Source: G963664115 sp965216035
GTDB lineage: Bacteria > Acidobacteriota > Terriglobia > 20CM-2-55-15
NCBI GenBank assembly: GCA_965216035.1
Contig: CBDCFM010000021.1
Location: 1,302,001-1,366,000, forward strand
Length of the DNA: 64,000 bases
Direction: 5' to 3'
The notes under the pieces are model-generated. The model was not told the origin of the DNA. It saw nothing but the letters and a program-made list of their open reading frames with translations, and made no database searches. A program made the position numbers and the translations under genes. Within the stretch, counting starts at the first letter, position 1. Every line of letters starts with the position of its first letter. Positions 1 to 7,847 of the stretch are shown here, in pieces.

Positions 1-66
1 TTTGCGCCGCTTCAGCAGAGGCGCTGTTTCCAGCGCGGAATCCGGTTCCTGCGTTTGTTTGGACAT
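1..66 (-). CDS. partial CDS, N-terminus of an unknown protein running off the left edge
   Basis: An ATG at 66 on the minus strand opens a frame that stays open to base 1 (22 codons, beginning MSKQTQEPDS and ending with a basic LLKRRK stretch). It begins 4 nt after the stop codon of the DUF167 gene, so it is probably the next gene of the same minus-strand operon. The visible part is polar and charged and shows no domain. The product cannot be named from this stretch. Confidence 0.45.
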   Translation of the reverse strand, partial: MSKQTQEPDSALETAPLLKRRK

Positions 67-70
67 CAGT

Positions 71-349
71 TTAAGAAGTGCGATTGCTTTGACAGCCCGC
101 GAGCGTTGCCTCCGCCTGGCCGGCGTCCAAGCCTATAATTTCAAATTTTTTGTGTCTACTCTTTTCTCCCAAACGGAGATGTATGGCCGAGCGCGACACG
201 CCAAAAACGTTGGCTAGATATACTCTCGCAGCTTTGTTGGCCTTTCCGTCCCGGGCGGGGGCGTTCACCTTCAATACCAGAGCTGCTCCTCGATGCCTGG
301 TGAAGGCTGTCCGGGCAGCGTTGGGAATGATCCGGACGTCGAGCATCAT
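71..349 (-). CDS. DUF167 (YggU-family) protein
   Basis: This 92-residue protein matches the small DUF167/YggU fold. It has an N-terminal strand rich in V and I, a central GKANKAARVYLANVFGVS segment that resembles the family signature, and a following LRLGEKSRHKKFEI stretch. The biochemical role of the family is unknown. The gene overlaps the end of the YggS-type gene by a few bases, and DUF167 genes commonly sit next to yggS, which supports both calls. It is full length for the family and looks co-transcribed with yggS and the partial gene downstream. Confidence 0.85.
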   Translation of the reverse strand: MMLDVRIIPNAARTAFTRHRGAALVLKVNAPARDGKANKAARVYLANVFGVSRSAIHLRLGEKSRHKKFEIIGLDAGQAEATLAGCQSNRTS

Positions 350-1218
350 GATCGATCTCCAAACAACGCGGTCCCCACCCGCACCATTGTCGCACCTTCT
401 TCAATCGCGATTTCGAAGTCATGACTCATCCCCATCGATAGCTCGTGCAGAGCGAACTGATCAGCCATCTGCCTCAATCGATGAAAGTAGGGACGGACGT
501 CTTCGGCAGTCTCGAAAAAGGGAGGGATCGTCATTAAGCCTTTCAGATCCAGGTTCTCCGAGGCCTGAACGACATCAATCAACCCGGGGAGCTCGGACTC
601 GAGAACGCCGGTCTTAGCGACCTCGTCCTCTAATTTGACCTGTATCAGAACGCTCAAACGCCCGAGGGCAAGTTGGTCCAGGCGTTGGGCAAGCGAAACC
701 CTATCCACGGTCTGAATACATGTGAAGAGACCGACAGCCTTTCTTGCTTTGTTTGCCTGGAGGTGACCAATGAAATGGGCCTGGAACTTGTCGCCATCGA
801 ACCCATGGAGCAAAGGAATCTTCGCCTCAGCCTCCTGCAGGCGATTTTCACCAATCACGTCGAGTCCGCTTTCAATCGCTTCCCGGATCCGTTCGACACC
901 GACCCGCTTTGTCACACCCATGAGACGGATGGATGCCGGATCCCGGTCCACGGCCAGCGCCGTTTCCCCAATGCGATCCAGGAGGCGGTTGTAATTTTCA
1001 CCGACCTGACTCACAGGAGTTTCTCGGGGCCACCTGTCTTGGCTGTATCTGACGATCGCGGGCCGGCGCAGAGGGAATTCAGGATCTCCGCGAACCGAGG
1101 ACTGATATTCCCCTTCCAGACAGGTCTCATTGTCGAAGAATTCCTCTACAGAAGAACCGTCGTCGACACGTTCAATCCGAATCCAAACTGCATCGACGCA
1201 AGCTAACTTTCTTACCAT
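346..1218 (-). CDS. YggS/PLPBP-family pyridoxal-phosphate homeostasis protein
   Basis: Residues from about 70 onward match the YggS/PROSC family: ENYNRLLDRI at the family N-terminus, then RLMGVTKRV (the K that binds PLP), GENRLQEA, HFIGHLQANK, and a C-terminal SMGMSHDFEIAIEEGATMVRVGTALFG. The family is a monomeric fold-type III PLP protein that buffers PLP and affects amino-acid metabolism. The frame is open for 68 extra codons upstream to an ATG at 1218. The usual family start would be the GTG at 1014, and neither start has a clear ribosome binding site. The extension reads like coding sequence but I do not recognise it. The gene is divergent from thiI. Confidence 0.88.
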   Translation of the reverse strand: MVRKLACVDAVWIRIERVDDGSSVEEFFDNETCLEGEYQSSVRGDPEFPLRRPAIVRYSQDRWPRETPVSQVGENYNRLLDRIGETALAVDRDPASIRLMGVTKRVGVERIREAIESGLDVIGENRLQEAEAKIPLLHGFDGDKFQAHFIGHLQANKARKAVGLFTCIQTVDRVSLAQRLDQLALGRLSVLIQVKLEDEVAKTGVLESELPGLIDVVQASENLDLKGLMTIPPFFETAEDVRPYFHRLRQMADQFALHELSMGMSHDFEIAIEEGATMVRVGTALFGDRS

Positions 1219-1241
1219 ATTTAGTGCATAATTGCCTACCC

Positions 1242-2432
1242 ATGCAGCGGTTGATCGTCATTCACTACAGTGAATTGGGCCTCAAAAAGGGCAACCGGGA
1301 TTACTTTGAGAAGAAGTTGTGCCGGAATATCGACCGGATACTTGCCGGGTGCGGCGTCGACAAGGTCCAACGGATTTCAGGCAGACTTCTCCTCCCTCTC
1401 GCGAGGGATTCTACGGTTGACGAGGTGAAACGCCGACTGGGATTGGTCTTTGGTATCGCTTACTTCGGGGAAGGATGGATGGTGGACTGGGCGATCGAAA
1501 CGCTATCCGATTCCGTCTGGAGACTGGTCGAAGACCGTCAGTTTGAGTCCTTTCGAATCGATACTCGAAGACCGGATAAGCGCTTCCCGTTGAACTCAAT
1601 GGATGTGAACCGGACGGTGGGCGGATACATTCAGGAACGCTCGGGTGCCCGCGTGGATCTGGGTGCGGCCGAGTTGGTCTGTCGGATTGAGCTGGTCGAT
1701 GGTCGGGCGCTGATTTCTGCCGAACGAATCAACGGATTCGGAGGTTTGCCGAGTCATACCGGCGGGAAGGTTGCCGTCCTTCTCTCGGGGGGCATCGATT
1801 CGCCCGTAGCTGCCTGGAAGATGATGCGGCGAGGTTGCAGCGCATTCTTCATTCATTTTCACAGCTTTCCTCACACGAACAAAGAGTCCCAGGAGAAGGC
1901 CAAACAAGTCGCCGGCATTCTGGCCGCTCACCAGCACCGGTCCCGGATTTGCCTGGTGCCTTTCGCAGACATTCAGCGAAGAATCTTGGTAGAGACACCG
2001 GCCGAAACCCGCGTTATTCTCTATCGCCGTACCATGTTTCGGCTTGCCGAAAAAATAGCGAAACGGGAAAAGGCCCGGATGCTGGTGACCGGTGACAGCC
2101 TCGGACAGGTGGCGTCCCAAACGCTTGAAAACATCGATGTCATCAGCCGCGCTATCGCAATGCCGGTGTTGCGTCCTCTGGTCGGCAACGACAAGGAGGA
2201 GATCATCTCGCTTGCGCGGCGGATCGGCACCTATGAGATCTCGATCTTACCGGATCAGGACTGCTGTTCTCTCTTCGTGCCCAAGCACCCGGAGACCCGG
2301 GCAAACCTCAGTCGGATTGAACGCATCGAACACGCTCTGGACCTTTCGGTAGAGATCGAAACGGCGCTGGCGTCCGCAGAGGTTCTGGTACAATACCCGG
2401 CCTATGAAACCGGGGCTGTTCGTCAGCTTTGA
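1242..2432 (+). CDS. thiI: tRNA 4-thiouridine synthase ThiI, without rhodanese domain
   Basis: The protein opens with IHYSELGLKKGNR, typical of the ferredoxin-like/THUMP part of ThiI. A PP-loop follows as LSGGIDSPVAAWKMMRRG, where ATP adenylates the tRNA uridine. Further downstream are LVTGDSLGQVASQT and PVLRPLVGNDKEEI. ThiI makes s4U8 in tRNA and in some bacteria supplies sulfur for thiamin. It ends at about 396 residues with no C-terminal rhodanese domain, as in the short form. I chose the ATG at 1242 because it lies at the conserved N-terminus; a GTG at 1224 is in frame. The last 29 bases overlap tmk. Confidence 0.93.
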   Translation: MQRLIVIHYSELGLKKGNRDYFEKKLCRNIDRILAGCGVDKVQRISGRLLLPLARDSTVDEVKRRLGLVFGIAYFGEGWMVDWAIETLSDSVWRLVEDRQFESFRIDTRRPDKRFPLNSMDVNRTVGGYIQERSGARVDLGAAELVCRIELVDGRALISAERINGFGGLPSHTGGKVAVLLSGGIDSPVAAWKMMRRGCSAFFIHFHSFPHTNKESQEKAKQVAGILAAHQHRSRICLVPFADIQRRILVETPAETRVILYRRTMFRLAEKIAKREKARMLVTGDSLGQVASQTLENIDVISRAIAMPVLRPLVGNDKEEIISLARRIGTYEISILPDQDCCSLFVPKHPETRANLSRIERIEHALDLSVEIETALASAEVLVQYPAYETGAVRQL

Positions 2433-3036
2433 AGGAATCGAAGGTTGTGGCAAAACCACACAGATTTCAAAACTGTCGTCTGCGCTCACCGCGCGAGGCA
2501 TCGCCCACACCGTAACCCGTGAACCGGGTGGCACAGCTGTTGGAGAGGTCGTCCGGCGGATACTCCTCAACTCGGAAACGATCCACCTGACACCCGCATC
2601 CGAGCTATTGCTCTTCTACGCATCGCGCAGCCAGAACATCGCTGAGAAGATCCGTCCCGCGCTTGAGCGCGGTGACGTTGTCATTTGCGACCGTTTCTTC
2701 GATGCGTCACTGGCATACCAGGGCTATGGCCGGGGTTTGCCTCTGGACTTTATCGACGGCTTGACCGGTCTCGTCTGTGGGAGAAATACTCCAGAGATCA
2801 CGATTCTGCTCGACATTGAAACCGAAGCCGGCCTGGCACGGGCAAGAGAGCGCAACAGTGCCCAGGGAGAAGACGAAGGCCGGTTCGAGGCTGAGGAATT
2901 GAATTTTTACGAGCGCGTTCGACAGGGCTATCTGGAGCTTGCCGAACGCAACCCCCAAAGGATCAGGGTTGTTCCGGCTGGCGGAACCGTCGATGAAGTG
3001 CAGTCTGCGATTCGCCGTGTTTTGGAGTTTGACTGA
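2404..3036 (+). CDS. tmk: thymidylate kinase
   Basis: This 210-residue protein carries the P-loop FEGIEGCGKTTQ at residues 9-20. It also has the REPGGT substrate motif, the CDRFFDASLAYQGYGRG motif that binds dTMP, and an ARERN-type lid region. It phosphorylates dTMP to dTDP in the cytoplasm for DNA synthesis. Its start lies inside the end of thiI, and its stop is one base before the holB start, so thiI-tmk-holB is a translationally coupled operon. Pairing of tmk with holB is common in bacteria. Length is normal. Confidence 0.96.
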   Translation: MKPGLFVSFEGIEGCGKTTQISKLSSALTARGIAHTVTREPGGTAVGEVVRRILLNSETIHLTPASELLLFYASRSQNIAEKIRPALERGDVVICDRFFDASLAYQGYGRGLPLDFIDGLTGLVCGRNTPEITILLDIETEAGLARARERNSAQGEDEGRFEAEELNFYERVRQGYLELAERNPQRIRVVPAGGTVDEVQSAIRRVLEFD

Positions 3037-3037
3037 G

Positions 3038-4045
3038 ATGAGCTTCGCCGACCCCTTTCTGGGAAACGAGCGCACCATCTCCCGGCTGGAGAGCAAACTC
3101 GCCGAGGGACGGTTGCCGCACGCCCTCATATTCACGGGTCCCGAAGGCGTGGGCAAGCGCACATGCGCGCTTCGAATAGCCAAAGCGCTCCAATGCGAGA
3201 AACGCGAATCTCCTCCGTGTGGAACCTGTGCTCAATGCCAGAAAATCGACAGAGGCCTACACCCTGACGTAGTCGGGCTGTATCTCGAAGCGGATGCAAG
3301 TCAGATCAAGATCGAACAGATCCGTAAACTGAGGTCCACCCTGGAGTTCGAACCACTGGAGGGAGTCGCGAAGATCTATTTCATTGATCCTGCCGAGGGC
3401 ATGACCGCGGGTGCGGCCAATGCTCTGCTCAAAGCTCTCGAGGAGCCTCCCCCGGCCACGTACTTCTTTCTGATCACAGTAAATTCCATGGGCTTGCCTG
3501 CGACCATTCGCTCGAGGAGTCAGACCTACCACTTTTCGCCTGTTCCACTCGACGAAATCCGGAAAGCCGGCATCGTCGACGAGCGGGTTGTCCGGTGGTC
3601 TCGGGGGAGTATTGGTCGCGCCGTGCGCACAGACCCCGAAGAGTTGGTATCGCTCCGCGAGATGCTGCTGACCTTTTTGGAAACGGTGATGACAGCCCGC
3701 GATGAGGCACTCGTTGACCTGATCAGCGCGAGCGCCGAACTCGCACGTTCAAAAGATGACTATCGTGAGCGTATTCGAATTCTTGGAGTGCTTGTTTCTG
3801 ATTTGATGTTCGTCGAAACCGGCCTGGATCACCGGCTTGTCAATGCGGATATTCGAGAGCGTTTGGAAAAACTACAAAATGCGACGTCTTTGGACCGCAT
3901 TGTCCAGGTGGCGGACTGTCTGAAGTTTATCGAAGCGAACCTGAAATACCATGTCAATCGGCAGATGATGACCGATCAACTCGCCCTCACTCTGAACCCA
4001 TCAACTGCTGAATTACAGCATGACAAACCCTGGGAATACCGATAA
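3038..4045 (+). CDS. holB: DNA polymerase III delta' subunit
   Basis: The protein begins MSFADPFLGNERTISRLESKL and has the P-loop TGPEGVGKRTCALR. A four-cysteine zinc module (CEKRESPPCGTCAQC) and the AAA+ sensor segment NALLKALEEPPPATYFFL follow. It is the clamp-loader delta' subunit, which helps load the beta clamp on primed DNA. An SRS-type arginine finger is not preserved in canonical form (TIRSRSQTY), which is the usual position for it. The start at 3038 is one base after the tmk stop. The frame is open further upstream, but that part overlaps tmk. Confidence 0.92.
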   Translation: MSFADPFLGNERTISRLESKLAEGRLPHALIFTGPEGVGKRTCALRIAKALQCEKRESPPCGTCAQCQKIDRGLHPDVVGLYLEADASQIKIEQIRKLRSTLEFEPLEGVAKIYFIDPAEGMTAGAANALLKALEEPPPATYFFLITVNSMGLPATIRSRSQTYHFSPVPLDEIRKAGIVDERVVRWSRGSIGRAVRTDPEELVSLREMLLTFLETVMTARDEALVDLISASAELARSKDDYRERIRILGVLVSDLMFVETGLDHRLVNADIRERLEKLQNATSLDRIVQVADCLKFIEANLKYHVNRQMMTDQLALTLNPSTAELQHDKPWEYR

Positions 4046-4254
4046 AATACGGTTAATAGGGTGAATGACATATCGCAGGTAGTAGGAATCCGATTCCAAA
4101 ACACTTTCCTCGATTGACGGTTCAATTCTAAGTGACTCACAATGGCAGGGTCGGCCTGCAAAGGTGAGACCGGACGGGTCACGAGGATCGAAACAACTGC
4201 AGGTGAACCAGTCTCGGACCCTCCACAGATCACGAGCACTTAGCGAGGAACGCG

Positions 4255-4557
4255 ATGTCCAATCGGAAATTGATCCGCCCCAGCCTGTCAGAAGTGAAAG
4301 AGCAGATGACGGTCCGGCAAGTCAGGAAGAAACCGACTCCCACGGACCAGACGAACGCTGAGAATTTTTACTATGTTAAACAGATGCAGAACCGGACACC
4401 CATGGTCCTAGTATTGAAGGATGGCGAGCAAATTCACGGTGTAATCGAGTGGTACGACAAAGATTCTCTCAAAGTCAACCGCACTTCTGAACCCAACCTT
4501 TTGGTTCTCAAGCACAACATTAAATACATATTTAAAGACGGTGAAAACGGCGACTGA
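4255..4557 (+). CDS. Hfq-like Sm-fold RNA-binding protein
   Basis: Residues 38-96 of this 100-residue protein form an Sm/Hfq-type core: a helix-like NAENFYYVKQMQNRT, strands MVLVLKDGEQIHGVIEWYDKDSLKV, and a final LLVLKHNIKYIFK. In place of the enterobacterial KHA and YKHA signatures it has KHNIKYIF, so it is a divergent Hfq. Hfq proteins form hexameric rings that bind sRNA and mRNA. The N-terminal 35 residues are basic and Pro/Thr-rich, an unusual position for an Hfq tail. A good SD (GAGGAA, 4240s) precedes the ATG. A 209-base gap separates it from holB; pdxA follows. Confidence 0.78.
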   Translation: MSNRKLIRPSLSEVKEQMTVRQVRKKPTPTDQTNAENFYYVKQMQNRTPMVLVLKDGEQIHGVIEWYDKDSLKVNRTSEPNLLVLKHNIKYIFKDGENGD

Positions 4558-4604
4558 AGACTGTCACCTCTTGGATTCAGGACCGGTATCAGGACCAGTA
4601 TTGG

Positions 4605-5585
4605 ATGAAGATCGGGATCACCGCAGGAGATCCAGCCGGTATCGGTTTGGAAATCATCCTGAAATCGATCCCCGATTTTCTGTCCCGTGCGGAGTGGGTG
4701 CTCTTCGGCGAAACCGCTGACTTCGAGGTCAACCTCCACCGATACGCGCCCGATCTGAGATGGTCTCCGACAACAAGCCTAAAACGCATTCAAGCCGGAC
4801 GTCTCTGGTTTTCCTCGACCGGTAATGGACGTGCATCGGCCTGGGGTCAGGGTTCGACCGAGTCGGGCCACCGTGCCCTTGTCGCGCTGGAAACTGCCGG
4901 TCAAAGAGCCAGATTGGGAGAACTGGCGGCTTTGGTCACGGCTCCTCTCAGCAAGGAACTGGTCGGACCCGGATTTTCTGGACAGACGGGGTTCCTCAGA
5001 GAGCAGTCCGGATCACCGCGCGCTGCAATGTCGTTCTTTACGGAGAGTTTCAAGGTCGTCCTGGCCACGACACATCTTTCGCTGTTCGACGCGATATCGT
5101 CGCTTTCGCGATCCTCCTACGTCGAACTGATCCGATTGATCGATTCCGAATTCAATCGCTATGGCTACGATCGTCCGCGGATCGCTGTTGCCGCGCTCAA
5201 CCCGCATGCGGGTGAAGGAGGGATGTTCGGGTCTGAGGATGACGACATTCTGAAACCGGCTGTTCTGGAGTGCGCAGCCTCAAATATCGGGGTTTCCGGA
5301 CCCTACCCTGCCGACAGCGTGTATCAGCGGGCTCACGCAGGGGAGTTTGACATCGTCCTGGCGCCCTATCACGACCAGGGATTGATACCGGTGAAGTTGA
5401 TCGCCCCCCGCTCTGCCTCCAACGTCACGCTCGGTCTACCTTACGTTCGGACTTCGCCCGACCATGGCACGGCATTCGGAATTGCCGGACGGGGTGTGGC
5501 GGAAACCGGAGGTATGGAAACAGCATTCAAGTGGGCCCTCGAACTGGCCGACCGTCTGGCCGGGGAGAAGACGCTCGTGTCTTGA
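4605..5585 (+). CDS. pdxA: 4-hydroxythreonine-4-phosphate dehydrogenase (PdxA family)
   Basis: The 326-residue protein starts with the family signature ITAGDPAGIGLEI and contains LVTAPLSKE. It has the three metal-binding histidines seen in PdxA, at THLSL (H157), NPHAGE (H201) and YHDQG (H256). The C-terminal RTSPDHGTAFGIAG is also typical. PdxA oxidises 4-phosphohydroxy-threonine in the DXP-dependent PLP pathway, which fits with dxr being nearby. The substrate-contacting HTE motif reads QTG here (Q127-T128), a departure from the usual histidine. This leaves open a PdxA2-type activity on another substrate. Confidence 0.88.
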   Translation: MKIGITAGDPAGIGLEIILKSIPDFLSRAEWVLFGETADFEVNLHRYAPDLRWSPTTSLKRIQAGRLWFSSTGNGRASAWGQGSTESGHRALVALETAGQRARLGELAALVTAPLSKELVGPGFSGQTGFLREQSGSPRAAMSFFTESFKVVLATTHLSLFDAISSLSRSSYVELIRLIDSEFNRYGYDRPRIAVAALNPHAGEGGMFGSEDDDILKPAVLECAASNIGVSGPYPADSVYQRAHAGEFDIVLAPYHDQGLIPVKLIAPRSASNVTLGLPYVRTSPDHGTAFGIAGRGVAETGGMETAFKWALELADRLAGEKTLVS

Positions 5586-5619
5586 GCCTGAAATTCGCTG
5601 CTCAACTAACTCAGGAGAA

Positions 5620-6057
5620 CTACGAACGACAGAGGGCACAGAGACCGTAGATCTGTAATTTGTGATCGAGGACTTTAAAGCCAAGCCGGTCCGAGGCCGA
5701 GCCTTGAATCTTTTCCAGATCCGCGTTAAGGAACTCGATCGACGTGCCACATGCGGTACAAACCAAGTGGTCGTGATGGGTATGGTTATAAAGGTGTTCG
5801 TAGCGGGTCAGTCCATCCGCCAGATCAATCTCTCGTGCCAGTCCGGCCTGGATCAGCAGCTTCATCGTTCGGTACACGGTCGTGTATCCGATTTTCGAAT
5901 CTTGTCCCCGGACATCGCGGTGGATATCTTCGACGCTTCGGTGGCCCTCACCCGCTAGAAATGTTTCGAGGATGAGTTTGCGGTGAGGGGTCTGCTTTAG
6001 CTTCTTTTCCGCTAAATATTCCTTAAAGACCTGCATTTCGGGCGAGATCTTTTTCAT
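5620..6057 (-). CDS. Fur-family metal-responsive transcriptional regulator
   Basis: The 145-residue protein has the Fur winged helix (residues 15-85, with KLKQTPHRKLILETFL and TTVYRTMKLLIQAGLA). An HHDHLVC metal motif follows, and two CxxC pairs (C100/C103 and C140/C143) form a structural zinc site. Fur proteins repress iron, zinc or peroxide genes when metal-loaded; which subtype this is cannot be told from sequence alone. It starts 4 bases after the rseP stop on the same strand, so it is probably the last gene of the truA-rseP operon. It converges on pdxA. Confidence 0.9.
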   Translation of the reverse strand: MKKISPEMQVFKEYLAEKKLKQTPHRKLILETFLAGEGHRSVEDIHRDVRGQDSKIGYTTVYRTMKLLIQAGLAREIDLADGLTRYEHLYNHTHHDHLVCTACGTSIEFLNADLEKIQGSASDRLGFKVLDHKLQIYGLCALCRS

Positions 6058-6061
6058 AGGA

Positions 6062-7450
6062 TCAGGTGGGTGGCTGTATCGGGATCAGCTTGACGACGTC
6101 GTTATAGATCACGAAAACGATCAGCGTCAAGAGGAAAACGAAGCTGACCTGGACGATGCGCTCTTTCGCAGCCAAGCTCAAATCGTGTCGCGTGACGCCT
6201 TCGATGAGAAGTAAGAACATGACGCCGCCGTCGAGTATCGGTATTGGCAGAAGGTTGATAACTCCCAGGTTGAGACTGATCAAGGCCATGAAGCGGACCA
6301 GGGGCGCGAGACCGGCCTGTAAGGCTTGCCCCGAATAGTTGACTATTCCAATCGGGCCATCCAGCGATCGCATGGATGTCTCTCTCCGTATCAATCGCCC
6401 GAGTATCTCGAAGATCAGCATGGCGTCGCCTGCGTTTGTTCGGACTGATAGTACGATCGAGTCTATGAATCCGAGTTCGATCGTGACCATGGGGACCGTC
6501 GGGTACATGATTCCGATCATGCGCTGCCCATCCGAATTGACTTCAGGATGTATTTCCAGATCCACTCGCTGGGCTTCACAAGGGCTTTCTAGGGTCTGCA
6601 GGTTTTGTTGCTGGGCGACAAGCGCCTCACTACATCGCAGAACGGAAACGGCCAGTATCTCGCCTTCGCTTGCTTGAATAATCTCGTTGATCGAGCGGTT
6701 GGATCTCGCCAGGTCAACATCGTCGGCGGCTATGATTTCGTCACCGGGAAGCAAGCCCCCGCGTTCGGCGGGCGAATCTGCTCCAGAATAACCGTCCACT
6801 ACAATGCGGCTTCGGGGAAACATACCCGCGTACCCTGTTTCGTTGCGCGGCTGGCGTGCCGGTGTAAGCGTAATATTGAGGCGCTCTCCATCGCGAATCA
6901 AGGTTGCGGCGATCGGTCTTTCCGGGCTCAGGATGACGTTGGTTTCTACTGCTTTCCATGTGGGATTCAGTTCCCCGTCGAAGTCGACGATCAGATCGCC
7001 GGGCTGGATGCCCGCAGCCTCAGCCGGAGACCCTTCTTCAACGATGTCGACCCGCGCTTCGCCTTGAAGGAATTCAGGCACTGATGTTCCGTACATGTAC
7101 AGGCCGGCGAGTAAACCCACGGCCAGGACGCCGTTCATGGCCGGCCCCGCAAAGGCAATCAGGAATCGTTGCCATTTGGGTTTGGACATGAACTCGTTGG
7201 AATCCCCGGTCACTTCATCACCGGGGTTTTCCCCGGACATCTTGACGTATCCGCCCAGGGGCAGGGCGCTCAGCCGGTAATCTGTTTCTCCGTATCGAAA
7301 CCCGAACAGTCGTGGGCCAAAGCCGACGGAAAACGTCTCCACGCGGACGCGGAAGAGCTTGGCCACCAAAAAGTGACCGCCCTCATGGATGACAATAATC
7401 ACTCCAAGGACAATCAGGGCTCCAACAATACTGGACAAAAGCGTCGCCAT
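6062..7450 (-). CDS. rseP: RIP metalloprotease RseP (site-2 protease)
   Basis: This 462-residue membrane protein has the zinc motif HEGGH at residues 22-26 inside the first transmembrane helix. A second metal ligand motif, ILDGG, lies near the C-terminus. Two PDZ-like segments lie between (around 130-200 and 215-300, with GIQPGDLIVDFDGE and GLLPGDEIIAADD). RseP cleaves transmembrane substrates such as anti-sigma factors and signal-peptide remnants. It follows dxr in the same orientation, the common cdsA-dxr-rseP order, but a 300-bp repeat separates them. The stop is 4 bases from the fur start. Confidence 0.95.
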   Translation of the reverse strand: MATLLSSIVGALIVLGVIIVIHEGGHFLVAKLFRVRVETFSVGFGPRLFGFRYGETDYRLSALPLGGYVKMSGENPGDEVTGDSNEFMSKPKWQRFLIAFAGPAMNGVLAVGLLAGLYMYGTSVPEFLQGEARVDIVEEGSPAEAAGIQPGDLIVDFDGELNPTWKAVETNVILSPERPIAATLIRDGERLNITLTPARQPRNETGYAGMFPRSRIVVDGYSGADSPAERGGLLPGDEIIAADDVDLARSNRSINEIIQASEGEILAVSVLRCSEALVAQQQNLQTLESPCEAQRVDLEIHPEVNSDGQRMIGIMYPTVPMVTIELGFIDSIVLSVRTNAGDAMLIFEILGRLIRRETSMRSLDGPIGIVNYSGQALQAGLAPLVRFMALISLNLGVINLLPIPILDGGVMFLLLIEGVTRHDLSLAAKERIVQVSFVFLLTLIVFVIYNDVVKLIPIQPPT

Positions 7451-7546
7451 CGTTATCTGTCTCTACAAGTTAGCCAAGTTCAAATGATTCTACCATGGAA
7501 GCGCAGGCCCAGCTGTATCTCGCGCAGCGCCTCCGGCGATTCTGCG

Positions 7547-7847
7547 CTAGTGACTTGTACCACCCAAATCGGGACCAGCGCCGATGGGTCTTGCCGGGGA
7601 GATCGAGGCGCGAAACGGAAGTCGATGTCTTCACATCGACGACGGCTCGTAACGAAGATATCGCCGGCAACCCCCATCGGCCCCAAGGGTTCGGGCGAAA
7701 CGGCATTGTCTTCGTCGTCGTCAGCTCCTCGTGATGTAGGAGCATTTACTCGTCGCCGCGACGTCGTGTCGTCACGTTGTTGCCTCCTGGAATCCAACGC
7801 CGTTTGGCCCGAACGCCGGTCCCGATTTGGGTGGTACAGGCCACTAA
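7547..7847 (-). repeat. inverted-repeat element copy 1 (MITE-like), between dxr and rseP
   Basis: The ends are about 35-base inverted repeats. The outer tips on the element strand read TTAGTGGCCTGTACCACCCA and, from the other side, CTAGTGACTTGTACCACCCA, and both continue AATCGGGACC. The dxr stop codon (7844-7846) lies in the tip. The interior, read on the minus strand, shares blocks with two other copies (12427-12766 and 51928-52204): a CCAAACGG...GGATTC.AGGAGGC stretch, then a short frame starting MLLHHEELTTTKT, then a GAAGACATCG block. The terminal repeats differ from those of copies 2 and 3. No transposase is present. Confidence 0.8.

Noticed and set aside
2939..3037. upstream extension of holB
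   Set aside because: The extra residues overlap the end of tmk and do not resemble the delta' N-terminus; the ATG at 3038 fits the family and operon spacing.
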